Shown one piece after another: positions 15,801 through 25,300 of a stretch of 64,000 bases of DNA. Source of the DNA: a bacterium. GTDB lineage: Bacteria > Eisenbacteria > RBG-16-71-46 > CAIMUX01. Location: the NCBI GenBank assembly GCA_030431975.1, contig JAUIHP010000011.1:124001-188000 (forward strand), given 5' to 3'. Under the pieces are notes generated by a model. It had not been told where the DNA came from and did no database searches. It saw only the letters and a list, made by a program, of their open reading frames with translations. Numbering within the stretch: position 1 is the first letter of the stretch; the number at the start of each line of letters is the position of its first letter. A program made the translations under genes and the position numbers.

Positions 15801-18800
15801 GAGTCGTGACCTGGAACCTCGGGTCCATCCCCACAGACAGTGGCCGTGAGATCGAAGTGATTGTCGGCATCGATCCGGCATTCGAAGAGGGTGATCTACT
15901 CCGCGCTATCGCCGAACTCGATTCCAACATCAGCAATGAGTTCGATCTTCAGGCGTCCCACATCATCGCGGTCGCTCCTCGCCCCGATCTCCAGATCGAA
16001 TACACGGTCGACCGCTCCTCTTCCGGCTTGAGTTGGAACACCATCTACTCCGTAACGGCCTCCAACCGGGGTGACGTCCAGCTGACCGACGTTGTCGCGC
16101 AGTTCGTCGTCCCCCGTTATCTCCAGGCCTTCGGACCCGGACAAACCCTTGGCGAAGGGGAACTCGGGTGCGCCGGGAGTAACTGCGAGAACACAGAACT
16201 CGCAACCTGGACCGTTGGCGTGCTCCAGCCGGGACAGACTCGGACGGTGCAGTTCCGCACCCACCCGACCGGCTCTCCTCCGGCGGCCGAGATCCTTTCG
16301 TCCCCGCTCCTGGCATCCTCATCCGAGGGGATTCAGATCCGCGGCGATAGAACTCTCATCTTCGACGCGACTCCCCTCTTCGTCCTCGAGGTCGCGCCGG
16401 AATCGGGACCGGCCGTCGTGGGTGACGAGTTCCGATACGTTCTCACCTACGGGAACCTCGGTGACGTCACGCCGCAGAGCAGCGATCTGACATTCGTCCT
16501 TCCCGAAGCCACCTCCTTCGTCAGCGCGACGGACGGAGGCACATTCGATGCAGCCGAAGGCTCGGTGAGCTGGGATCTCTCCCCGCTGTCACCGGACAGC
16601 GGAGGCCAGGTCGAACTGACCGTTCTCGTCGACAGCGATGCAGACGAGGGCGCCACCCTCGAGGCCGTCGCGTCCATCGATCCGGGATCGGGGAGCGACT
16701 ACGTACTTACATCGACCGCCGTATCCCATGTTCGGGAGACCGCGACCGATTTGGATATTCAGTATGCCTTCGCCCAGAACACCCTGGAACCGGGAGGGCG
16801 CTACACCCTGACCCTGACCGCCGCCAACCACGGCGACGTTCCGCTCAGCGATGTCGTGGCCGAAGTCCTTCTTCCCTCCCAGATCAATACGGTGACCAGC
16901 ATCTTCGGGGAAACCAACTTCTCCTGTCCCGGAAGTGCATGCGAGCGAAACGAGATCGGCATTTGGGACATCGGGACACTCGCGCCGGGCGAGTTCACCT
17001 CGATCATCCTCGAGGGGTCGCTCCGCAACGACGCGACACATGCAGGGACCGTCTCTTCCAGGCTCAGTGCCTTCTCCTCCGAGAATGTGCAAGTCCTGGC
17101 CGGTCAGGACATGAGCGTCGACAGCACGCCTCTTCTTCGGCTCCATCTCGCAGCGGACGCCGGCCCTGCCGTTGCGGGAGAGAACCATGCGTACCAGATT
17201 CACATTGGGAACATCGGCGAGACCACGCCGACGACACCCGAACTTCGACTTCAGCTGCCGCCCGGCGCCGGTTACGTCTCGGACACCGCAGGTGGATCGC
17301 ATGTCGACGGTACCGTGACGTGGAACCTCGGGGCCATCGCCACCGACACCGGACGCGAGATCGAAGTCATCGTGGGAATCGACCCCACGCTCGAAGACGG
17401 TGATCTGCTTCGCGCCACCGCGGAGCTGGACTCCGGAATCAACAGCGAGTTCGACCTCCAGGCTTTCCACCTCCTCTCGGTGGCGCCGCGACCTGACCTG
17501 CACATCGATTACACTATCGATCGCTCTTCGTCGGGCCTGAACGGGAACACCATCTACTCGATCACCGCGTCCAACCAAGGGGACATCCAGCTCACCGACG
17601 TCATCGCGCAGTTCGTCGTTCCGCCATACCTCCAAGCTTTCGGATCCGGTCAAATCTTCGGAGAAGGGGACCTGGGCTGCGCCGGAACCAACTGCGAGAA
17701 CACCGAACTCGCTACCTGGACCGTCGGCGTGCTCGAACCCGGACAGACCCGCACGGTGCAGTTCCGGACTTACCCAACAGGTTCGCCGCCGGCAGCAGAG
17801 ATCCTATCCTCGCCACTTCTTGCCACTTCCTCCGAGGGAATTCAGGTCCGTGCGGACCGTACTCTGATCTTTGACGCCACCCCGCTCTTCGCCCTCGACG
17901 TAGCCCCCGAAACGGGACCGGCCGTCGCCGGAGACGAGTTCCACTACACCGTCTCCTACGGCAACATCGGCGACATCACTCCTCAGGCAAGCAATCTGAC
18001 TTTCGTGCTGCCACCGGCTACGTCTTTTGTCAGTGCGACGGACGGCGGCGAGTTCGACGCTGCCGACGGGTCGGTCACCTGGGACCTCTCACCGCTCTCG
18101 CCCGATGCAGGCGGACAGGTCGAGCTCGTTCTCCTCGTCGACAGCGGCGCATCCGACGGAACGGTCCTCGAAGCCGTGGCGTCCATTGACCCTGGAGTGG
18201 GGAGCGACTACGTACTGACCTCGACCACCGTCTCTCACGTACGAAACACCACGGCGGATCTCGACATCCAGTACGCCTTTGCCCAAAGCGTGCTGGAACC
18301 GGGTGGTCGCTACATGCTGACGCTCACCGCCACCAACCATGGTGACGTACAGCTCAGCGACGTCGTCGCGGAAGTTCTGCTGCCCGCTCACCTCAACACC
18401 GTGACAAACATCGTCGGCGAGACCAGCTTCACGTGTCCCGGAGGTGCGTGCGAGCGGAACGAAATCGGCACCTGGAACATCGGAACGATGGCGCCGGGAG
18501 CGTTCACGTCCGTGGTCCTGGAGGGCGCATTGCGCAACGATGCGACCGACGCCGCAGTCCTCTCCTCGAGGCTGAGCGCCTTCTCTTCTGAGAACGTTCA
18601 GGTCCTGGCCGGTCAGGACATGATTGTCGACGGCACGCCGCTACTCCGTCTCCATCTGGCCGGCGATCCGGGGCCCGCCGTCGCGGGACAGAACTATGCC
18701 TACCAGATCCACATCGGAAACATCGGAACGAGTACACCGACTTCATCCGACCTGCAACTGCGCCTTCCCACGGGGGTCTCCTTCGTCTCGGCGAGCGGCG

Positions 18801-21800
18801 GTGGGACCGAGTCGGGTGGTGTCGTGGCCTGGAACCTTGGCGCTCTGGCGCAAGGAACCGGCGAGTTCTTTGAGGTCGTCACTCAGGTGAGTGGATTGCT
18901 CGACGAAGGATACCTGCTTCGTGCGATCGCAGAACTCGACTCCGGCACCGGCAACGAATTCGAGATCCGTTCGGACTTCGTCACACCGGTCGTGGATTCG
19001 ACTCCGCCTCTGGAAGTGGAGTTGCTTACGGTGCCTCGAAGCGGAATGCCATCACAACAACTGCTTCTTCGCGCAAACGTTCGCAACACGACGAATCTGG
19101 AGCAGGCTGACGTCCACGTCCGCATCGTTCTGCCACCCAACATCGTCTCGTTTCCCGAGGCCGATCCAGGCCACTGTCCCGGCTCGGGTTGCGATCCCAG
19201 TGAGGTCGTGAACTGGACTCTCGCCTCGTTGGGGCCAAACCAAAGTCAAACCCTCGACATGAGTACGAGTTTCCGAAACACCGCACCGCTCGGCGAGATC
19301 CTACGCAGCGTTGCGGTCGCAAGCTCCAGTGCCCAAAAGCCGGCACTGTCGGCAGTCTCGACATTCGTAGGAAGCAAGTCCGTTGCAGTCGGCGCCTGTT
19401 GCCTTCCGGACGGATCCTGCATCCTGACGTCGGCAGATCAGTGTTCCCCCGTCGGGGTGTATCAGGGGGACGACGTCTCGTGCACACCGAATCCGTGCCC
19501 GGCCGAGGCAGAAGGCGCATGCTGCGCGCCGGACGGATCCTGCAGCCTGACCCCGGCCTCACAGTGTCAGGATGACTACCAGGGCGACGATACTACCTGT
19601 GATCCGAACCCGTGCGACCAGCCGACCGGCGCGTGCTGCGCGCCCGACGGCTCCTGCAGTGTCACCACAGCCGCAGAGTGTCTGGACGACTACCGGGGTG
19701 ACGGGACGATCTGTGTTCCGAACCCATGCGAACAGCCGACCGGAGCGTGCTGCGCGTCCGACGGGTCCTGCAGTGTGACCACAGCGGCAGAATGTCCGGA
19801 CGACTACCGGGGCGACGGGACGATCTGTGTTCCGAACCCATGCGAACAGCCGACCGGAGCATGCTGCGCCCCCGACGGCTCCTGCAGTGTCACCACCGCC
19901 GCAGAATGTCAGGACGACTACCGGGGTGACGGGACGATCTGTGTTCCGAACCCGTGCGAACAGCCGACCGGAGCGTGCTGTGCGCCCGACGGCTCCTGCA
20001 GTGTCACCACAGCGGCAGAATGTCAGGACGACTACCAAGGTGACGAAACGGTTTGCGATCCCAATCCCTGCGACCAACCGACCGGCGTCTGTTGTTTTCT
20101 CGACGGCAGCTGCCAGGTTCTCACCGACGCGGCCTGCACGATCGGTGGTGGCACGTTCGATGAAACGCGGACCGCATGCGATCCGAACCCGTGTCTGCAA
20201 CCGGATCCAACGGGGGCCTGCTGCTCGAGCGGAACGGATTGTGTCATCCGAACCGAAGTCGAGTGCACGAACACAGGCGGCAACTACCGTGGCGACGGAG
20301 TCTCCTGCGCGCCGGATCCGTGTCCACCCCTCCCGATCAGCATTCTTCCGACTCCGGGTGCTCCCGTCTCACCGTTCGCCCCACTGATCGTGCTCTTCGA
20401 CGAGTCCGTCACCGGCAACGCAGAGTGGTCCGTCACGGTCGACGGAGCACCGGTATCAGGGGACTCGAAGGTCATCGGAAGCCGGGTCGTGTTCACTCCG
20501 TCCGCTCCCTTTGATCGTTGCGATGTCGTCAGCGCGCAACTGAACGGCGGGATCGGGGACGCCGCCGGAAATCTGGCCGCTCCCGAGTCGTGGACGTTCG
20601 ATGTTGCCTGCGAACCGCAGGACGTGTCTTTCATTCAGCCACCGAGAAGCGGTCGATACACCCTCATGTCTGTACCCGTACTGACAACAGGGAGAGCTTC
20701 GGATCTTCTGTCCAGTTTGGGCGAACAGGGCGACCTGACCTGGCGCGCCTTCGGTTGGACCGGTTCCTCCTACGTCGAAGATCCCGAGGTCGGACCAGGT
20801 GATGCTTTCTGGATCGCTGGAACGGAGGACGTGTTCGACGGATCCGATCTCAGTATCGCAGGCGTCCCCAATGGCGACGCCATGCGAATCGAACTGGAGC
20901 AGGGATGGAACCTCATCGGCGTTCCGAACCCGGGTCAGGCCGCGGACTGGAGTTCCGTCCTCGTCATCGCAGACTCGGGAATCGAGCCGCTGTCCACGAG
21001 CAGCATCGTCGACCAGCCCTGCTTCTACGACGACTCCAGCGACGACTTCGTCAACAACGGCGACTACACGATCGCCGATCGGGTGAGTTCGAATCCGCTT
21101 GGCGGCTATTGGGCCTTCGCGAGAGAGCGGTGCACCCTGCTGTTCTCCGACGACGCCGGCCTCTTGCCGGGAGTCCTCGTTCAGGCAGGCAACGCAAGCT
21201 CCAGTTCGATATCGAGTAGCTTGGTATCCGAGTGGACGGTTCGCTTCCGCGCAACCTCCGGAGTGTGGGGCGACGGTGGGATCTTGATCGGCACGCGCAC
21301 CGACGCTCGTCACGGACTCGACCGCACGGATGTCGCCAAGCCACCCGCATTCCAGTCTGAACTGACGCTTGCAGCTCGCGTGCCGGGAACATCCGACCCG
21401 TTCCTGGTCTCGTACCAACCGCCGCGGGAGTCGGACACCGAATGGACATTGTCCGTCGAGGGAAGCCCGGAGTTCGTCGACCTGCATTGGTCCGAGGTGA
21501 AGCCGATCCCTGAGGGACAACGGCTGTACCTCTTCGACGAAGACGCCCGGCTACTCGCCGAGGTCACGGGCGAAGGCAGCCAGCGCGTCGTCCTTAGAGG
21601 CTCGAGGGAACTCACGCTGCGCGCGACACAAACCGAGTTGGAAACTCCTACGACGACGACACAGTTGCGAATTCTCCCCAACCCGGTTCAGGACGTGGGA
21701 CAGGTTCACCTGCAACTCGAAACGGCCAAGGCGGTCTCCCTCCAGATCGTGGATGTGTCCGGAAGGACGGTCACCAAGGTCCACGAGGGCTTGCTCGACG

Positions 21801-21913
21801 CCGGAGCCCACTTCTTCGATTGGGAGCCCGCCACTGCCGGCTCAGGGGTCTACTTCCTTCGCGGATCTGTCGGCTCGGAAAACATTCACACCAAGATTCT
21901 GGTCATCAAGTAG
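12899..21913 (+). CDS. Giant secreted DUF11-repeat protein with Cys-rich repeats and sorting domain
   Basis: 3004 residues, ATG preceded by GAGGAGG. A signal peptide is present (FTVRLLLAAVLVVLGSGQALSQS). Residues about 33-2160 hold 17 DUF11-like Ig-type domains of about 125 residues, alternating between a type with a conserved C-PG-xx-C pair and EIGxW/ELATW and a type with GPAVAG. Four of them form an exactly 503-residue super-repeat present three times plus a partial fourth. Residues 2165-2478 are eight Cys-rich GACCAPDGSC repeats. A Big_5-like Ig domain (about 2480-2575), an AHP-type region of about 330 residues (QGWNLIGVPN) and a C-terminal type-A sorting domain (LRILPNPVQDV...GVYFLRG...KILVIK) complete it. 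Probably a surface-attached filament or adhesin exported by a type IX-like route; no partner enzymes are seen here. Confidence 0.9.
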   Translation: MPPSRDPNRIQTFTVRLLLAAVLVVLGSGQALSQSLETAVHATSNVVVNGTTERYELSITNEGANSLTDVVGTVVIPTAFRSFSEQDNLDCPGSGCDPGEIGTWTIGPLGAGETTTLAFSASGAAEATGDYTLSLTASAPGQSDSQTDLTLALREEHGLATKLVADPGPAVAGSEFRYVLSYSNRGTVTAANTTLTFDVPAQSTFVSASDGGVHSGGSVSWDLQALSPEVGGQVEVIVAVDENPSTGAVLDGVATIDSAGGPSLSSSTATPVRSLPTALHMEYGFARNTIEPGGRFTFFFTAANQGDVLLTDVVAEVMLPSHINTIRNIVGETNFSCPGSACEQNEIGVWTVGTLAPGASTTLIVEGSLLNNTPAGAILSSRLLANSSENVQVMAGQDLIADSTPLLRLHLAGDPGPAVAGQDFTYRIHVGNIGETTPTNPELRLRLPQGVSFISDTAGGSHSDGVVTWTLGPVATDSGRELEVLVSIDAALEEGEVLRAIAELDSGISNEFDLQAAYLLPVASQPDLHIEYTVDRSSSGLNWNTIYSLTASNLGDVQISDVVAQFVVPPYLQTFGAVHIFGEGTLQCPGTNCEDTELATWTIGVLEPGQSRTVQFRTSPTGSPPAAELLPSPLLASSSEGIQISADRTLIYDATPLFILEVAPETGPAVAGDEFRYTLSYGNLGDATPAASDLTFALPAATSFVSATDGGTFNAIENTVVWDLAPLPPDAGGQVELVLVVDEDAAEGATLEAVASIDPGAGSDYVLSSTAVSHVRNMPADLDIQYAFAQNSVEPGGRYTLTLTAANHGEIQLSDVVAEVLLPGAISTVSSIFGETGFSCPGSACEQNEIGVWDIGILAPGEFTSIILEGAVRADAGHATVLSSRLSAFSSENIQVLAGSDVSVDGSPLLRLHLAGDPGPAVAGNDYAYQIHIGNIGETTPTTPELRLRLPDGVTFVSDTGGGSHADGVVTWNLGSIPTDSGREIEVIVGIDPAFEEGDLLRAIAELDSNISNEFDLQASHIIAVAPRPDLQIEYTVDRSSSGLSWNTIYSVTASNRGDVQLTDVVAQFVVPRYLQAFGPGQTLGEGELGCAGSNCENTELATWTVGVLQPGQTRTVQFRTHPTGSPPAAEILSSPLLASSSEGIQIRGDRTLIFDATPLFVLEVAPESGPAVVGDEFRYVLTYGNLGDVTPQSSDLTFVLPEATSFVSATDGGTFDAAEGSVSWDLSPLSPDSGGQVELTVLVDSDADEGATLEAVASIDPGSGSDYVLTSTAVSHVRETATDLDIQYAFAQNTLEPGGRYTLTLTAANHGDVPLSDVVAEVLLPSQINTVTSIFGETNFSCPGSACERNEIGIWDIGTLAPGEFTSIILEGSLRNDATHAGTVSSRLSAFSSENVQVLAGQDMSVDSTPLLRLHLAADAGPAVAGENHAYQIHIGNIGETTPTTPELRLQLPPGAGYVSDTAGGSHVDGTVTWNLGAIATDTGREIEVIVGIDPTLEDGDLLRATAELDSGINSEFDLQAFHLLSVAPRPDLHIDYTIDRSSSGLNGNTIYSITASNQGDIQLTDVIAQFVVPPYLQAFGSGQIFGEGDLGCAGTNCENTELATWTVGVLEPGQTRTVQFRTYPTGSPPAAEILSSPLLATSSEGIQVRADRTLIFDATPLFALDVAPETGPAVAGDEFHYTVSYGNIGDITPQASNLTFVLPPATSFVSATDGGEFDAADGSVTWDLSPLSPDAGGQVELVLLVDSGASDGTVLEAVASIDPGVGSDYVLTSTTVSHVRNTTADLDIQYAFAQSVLEPGGRYMLTLTATNHGDVQLSDVVAEVLLPAHLNTVTNIVGETSFTCPGGACERNEIGTWNIGTMAPGAFTSVVLEGALRNDATDAAVLSSRLSAFSSENVQVLAGQDMIVDGTPLLRLHLAGDPGPAVAGQNYAYQIHIGNIGTSTPTSSDLQLRLPTGVSFVSASGGGTESGGVVAWNLGALAQGTGEFFEVVTQVSGLLDEGYLLRAIAELDSGTGNEFEIRSDFVTPVVDSTPPLEVELLTVPRSGMPSQQLLLRANVRNTTNLEQADVHVRIVLPPNIVSFPEADPGHCPGSGCDPSEVVNWTLASLGPNQSQTLDMSTSFRNTAPLGEILRSVAVASSSAQKPALSAVSTFVGSKSVAVGACCLPDGSCILTSADQCSPVGVYQGDDVSCTPNPCPAEAEGACCAPDGSCSLTPASQCQDDYQGDDTTCDPNPCDQPTGACCAPDGSCSVTTAAECLDDYRGDGTICVPNPCEQPTGACCASDGSCSVTTAAECPDDYRGDGTICVPNPCEQPTGACCAPDGSCSVTTAAECQDDYRGDGTICVPNPCEQPTGACCAPDGSCSVTTAAECQDDYQGDETVCDPNPCDQPTGVCCFLDGSCQVLTDAACTIGGGTFDETRTACDPNPCLQPDPTGACCSSGTDCVIRTEVECTNTGGNYRGDGVSCAPDPCPPLPISILPTPGAPVSPFAPLIVLFDESVTGNAEWSVTVDGAPVSGDSKVIGSRVVFTPSAPFDRCDVVSAQLNGGIGDAAGNLAAPESWTFDVACEPQDVSFIQPPRSGRYTLMSVPVLTTGRASDLLSSLGEQGDLTWRAFGWTGSSYVEDPEVGPGDAFWIAGTEDVFDGSDLSIAGVPNGDAMRIELEQGWNLIGVPNPGQAADWSSVLVIADSGIEPLSTSSIVDQPCFYDDSSDDFVNNGDYTIADRVSSNPLGGYWAFARERCTLLFSDDAGLLPGVLVQAGNASSSSISSSLVSEWTVRFRATSGVWGDGGILIGTRTDARHGLDRTDVAKPPAFQSELTLAARVPGTSDPFLVSYQPPRESDTEWTLSVEGSPEFVDLHWSEVKPIPEGQRLYLFDEDARLLAEVTGEGSQRVVLRGSRELTLRATQTELETPTTTTQLRILPNPVQDVGQVHLQLETAKAVSLQIVDVSGRTVTKVHEGLLDAGAHFFDWEPATAGSGVYFLRGSVGSENIHTKILVIK
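13733..18973 (+). repeat. 1509 bp super-repeat, three copies plus a partial fourth
   Basis: Equivalent codons of the LDIQYAF/LHMEYGF motif begin at 13733, 15242, 16751 and 18260, exactly 1509 bp (503 codons) apart each time. Each full unit contains four Ig-like domains in the order A-B-C-D; the fourth copy keeps only A and B before a divergent closing domain. No insertion or deletion has accumulated between units although many base substitutions have. Confidence 0.95.
19391..20333 (+). repeat. Eight Cys-rich repeats, 114 bp core unit
   Basis: Tandem units in the giant protein with pattern GACCxxDGSC, then EC, DDYxGD, and CxPNPC. The central four (starting 19628, 19742, 19856, 19970) are 114 bp apart and nearly identical in DNA, which shows recent amplification; the outer units are diverged. 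Each unit has six cysteines, probably disulfide-bonded outside the cell. Confidence 0.93.
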
Positions 21914-21924
21914 GGAGGTGGATC

Positions 21925-22164
21925 ATGAAGAGTTGGAAGTTGCTGTTCGTCCTCGCAATCGGCGCCTTGTCCATGTCCTGTCTGGCCTGCGGAGGTGGGG
22001 ATTCCGGACCTGACAAAACGCCAACCGCGCCCACGATCCCGGAGCCTCCGGAAGAGCCGACGCACTCGGCCATCGGCATCGGAACACCGGAATCGCCCGG
22101 GCTCCTCGGCGCCTTCAGCGAGGAACCTTCTGCGGTCTGCGATCCGCACCGGCCTTTGTTCTAG
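21925..22164 (+). CDS. Small putative lipoprotein
   Basis: 79 residues, with a GGGAGGTGG ribosome site 5-6 bases before the ATG and 11 bases after the giant protein's stop. The N-terminus MKSWKLLFVLAIGALSMSC followed by LACGGGDSG is a lipoprotein-like signal with a Gly-rich start of the mature chain; two candidate cysteines are present. The remainder is Pro/Glu-rich and has no recognisable domain. Co-transcription with the giant protein and a terminator just after suggest a two-gene unit; it could be an anchor or chaperone, but nothing in the sequence proves that. Confidence 0.65.
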   Translation: MKSWKLLFVLAIGALSMSCLACGGGDSGPDKTPTAPTIPEPPEEPTHSAIGIGTPESPGLLGAFSEEPSAVCDPHRPLF

Positions 22165-22190
22165 AGGCGAAGAACGATCGTGAGTCGGTC

Positions 22191-22224
22191 ACGGGTTGGG
22201 GGCGAACACCCCCAACCCGTTTTC
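22191..22224 (+). terminator. Intrinsic terminator
   Basis: Perfect 12 bp stem (ACGGGTTGGGGG / CCCCCAACCCGT) with a 6-base loop, followed by TTTCATT, 26 bases after the small lipoprotein stop. Ends the unit 12899-22164. The remaining bases up to 22365 show no gene. Confidence 0.9.
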
Positions 22225-22365
22225 ATTGGAGCTTGTTTCCCTTCTAAGGGTTCTCCTGGCCGGATTCCAAGTAACGACGTACCCCCGAGCGACGGAACGA
22301 CGCCGACCCATCGAACAGCTGGAGCGCGCCGACGGCGCCATCACTCGAATCGAAGATTGGCGGCC

Positions 22366-25300
22366 TTACCCGCGGTCGCCTAGCCCCTCCAGCTCAGCCC
22401 GCGCGCGCCCTTCCGCATCCGTATCCCGCGCCGCATTCGTAGTCGCATCCGCCCCAAAGATCAGCTCGCTACTGATACTCAGCCGCGAATACACATCCTC
22501 CCCAACCTGATCGATCTGCAGCCACACCTTGTCCCTTGGAATCAGCAACCGAACAAGGCTGAGCCCGGTCCCCGTGGTCGAACCTGTTTCCAGATCGAAG
22601 CCGTCGGGGAGCCGTCCTTCGTTTCGAATCTGAATGACGACGGCCTCACCGGTTCTCGAAAGATGGACGTCGATTCCCGAGCTTCCGGGGACTCGGTGGC
22701 GCGCCGCATTGAAGACCACTTCGTTGAGGACCAACGCGATGGGAACGCCTTCCCCGCTGGCCAGCGCGAGGTCTGCTTCCTGAATGTGGTCGCGAACCGC
22801 CACCTCGCATTGCAGCGTCGTTCGAACGTGGTGTGCGATGGTCCGAACCAGCTCGGCAACGCGGACGCGACCGGACTTGCTCTCCAGACCATGCACCGTT
22901 GCCACCGCGTTGATCTGAAGGATGGACGACTCCAACGCGTCGCGGCTCTCGGGCTTCTCGTGGATCTGATTCTCCAGAAGGCCGACGACTCCCTGCAGGG
23001 TGTTCTTCACTCGATGATGAACTTCCTGAACGATCGCGCTGCGCTGCTTCTCTTCTTCGTGTCGCCGTACTTCTTCCTCTTGCCGGCGGTCGGTGACATC
23101 TTCGATGAGAGCGGCAATCATGGAAAGTCGGCCGTTTGCGTTACGCAAAGGAAAAGACCGCTCCCGCACCCAGTGAACGTCTTCCCCGTGACGCCGCATT
23201 CGATACTCCAGGACACCGGGAACGCCGGCTGCAACCGATGCATGGTGTCTTTCGACGACCTCACGATCTTCAGGCTCAACCTGCTCACGCCACTGACTTC
23301 GAGATCGAAGAGCCCCGCGGGTCGCCGCATAGTTTCGCCAGATATCGACTCCGGCCGGATTGACGTAGGCCAATCGATCGCTGTCCGCCTCACCCAACCA
23401 AACGATCTCCCGCGCCTGCTCGGCGATACCTCGAAAGAGCTGTTCACTCGTTGCGAGGGCTTTGCGACCGCGCGCTCGTTGTCGAACAATTCCGAAGCCA
23501 AGCCAACCGACGGTCAGCAACAAGCCGATCATCGTGCCGGCCACAGCAGGATGGGTGTAGGTCGGCTTCTTGACGCGAAAGTCGACGCGAGTGGTTTGAA
23601 GCTCTCCGGAGGGTGAGCGAGACTGGACGCGAAGCTCGTTCTCCCCCGCGGGTGGATCGGTCACGACCAACTGTCGCGCGGTGGACCACTTCGACCATTC
23701 CTCTCCGTTGATGGACGTTCGGGTGTGCACTTCGGACGCGGGTTTTGTTCCCCACCAGGCATAGACGTCCCAGTCGACGTGAAGCCTTCCCGAATCCACG
23801 ACCGGCGTCTGGACTTCGACCCTGGGCGGCGGAATCACATGGATCCCGCTGGAGATCTCATAGAGCCCGGAACTGCGCGACCCCACGAGAATGCTGTCCC
23901 GAAGGAGCAGCAAGCGCCCCAACTGTGTTGCCGTCGTTAGCGGTTCAGAATCGAAGTACTGCCAGCCCTCGGACCGGTGTAGGAAGATTCCCGCCAACGA
24001 AACGCACCAAACGGCGCCGTCCTCCCCGAACGCGACATCCCGGGCTTCATAGGGTCCGTCCTCGTCGATCGTGATTTCATCGTTGTCGCCGATCCATCCA
24101 ACGTGAAGCCCGCGGGCTCCGAACCAAACCCGGCCGTCGGGCCCCTGCTTCACGAAACGGAAGTAGCCGCTCCAGTTGTCGGCGAGGTCCCAGTGCTTCC
24201 ACATCCCGTCGACATCGCGCCGGGAGATTCCGTCCCTCGTCGCGATCCACAGTCGGCCCCGATCATCGTCGAGAAGAGCTGAGCCGGGGCGACCACCGAG
24301 TTCATCCACATCCTCGAAAGGGCGGATCCCGTCGTCGGTAAGGCGATAGACAGACGGCTGCTCTTTCGTCGGTTGATGGTTCATCAACCAGATGCCGTCG
24401 TTGGCGTCGACCTGGACCCGTAGAAAACGCGGTAGAGGCTGACCGTCGGCGTCGACGGACACGACTTCCCACTTCGTTCCATCCCAAACGGCGGCTCCTT
24501 CGAAACCGTCAGGGCTACATGTCCAGATGCGACCGTCCGCGGCCTGACGAACCGAAGTCAACAGTTCACCGTTCGCAACGGGCGGCACCGGAAGATGGTT
24601 CAGTTCACGCGTCGTCCTTGATCCGACTCGGTGACGCGGCCCGACGGAAAGCAACCCACCGGACGTCGCAGCGAAGACCCTCCCGTCCCGGGTCGAAATG
24701 AGATCGTGGACCTGGTTCCACGGCGAGTTCACAGCCGAGTCGCGATGCTGACTCCAGTAGTTGTTGGATTGCATGAAGACATGCATCTCTCCAACCGATC
24801 CAACCCACAGGTCCCCCCCGGCGGTGTAGGTCACCGATGTGGCCGATCGAATCGACGTCGGCACCGGATACAGCGACCGCCACTGACCGTTCTCGCGCAG
24901 GCGGACATCGCCCGACTCATAGACAACGATCGCTTCTCCATCTTCCGACACCGCTGCGCAGCGAACGACGCCTCGGCCTTCGCTCGTAACGTGGCGAATG
25001 CCAAGTTCCGGAGAGATCTCCCAGATCCCCATGACACTCCGGGGCGCGCGAAACGCGATCAATCCGTCCCCGCTCGCGTTCATGTCGGCACACCGCGGCT
25101 TCAGATCGCCTGCGTCCGACTCGAGCAACAACTGCAGCCCGTTCTTATAGCTATAAAGCCCGGAACCCGCAGAGATCAGCGGACGGGCTCGCGTGGAGTA
25201 AAGGTGCGGCGGCTGTGAAAACTCCGCTTTCTGCAGGTCGGAAGGTTCGGTGAGTTCCTGATCCAGACGGAACGCTTTCCAGTCCCCCTCGTCACCCCGA

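Noticed and set aside
16589-17653. 354-codon minus frame within the 1509 bp repeats
   Set aside because: Copies of the same frame recur in each repeat only because the sense strand repeats; no protein features.
19391-20333. Regular 114 bp repeats considered as a CRISPR array
   Set aside because: No spacers; the repeats are contiguous, in frame and code for Cys-rich modules.
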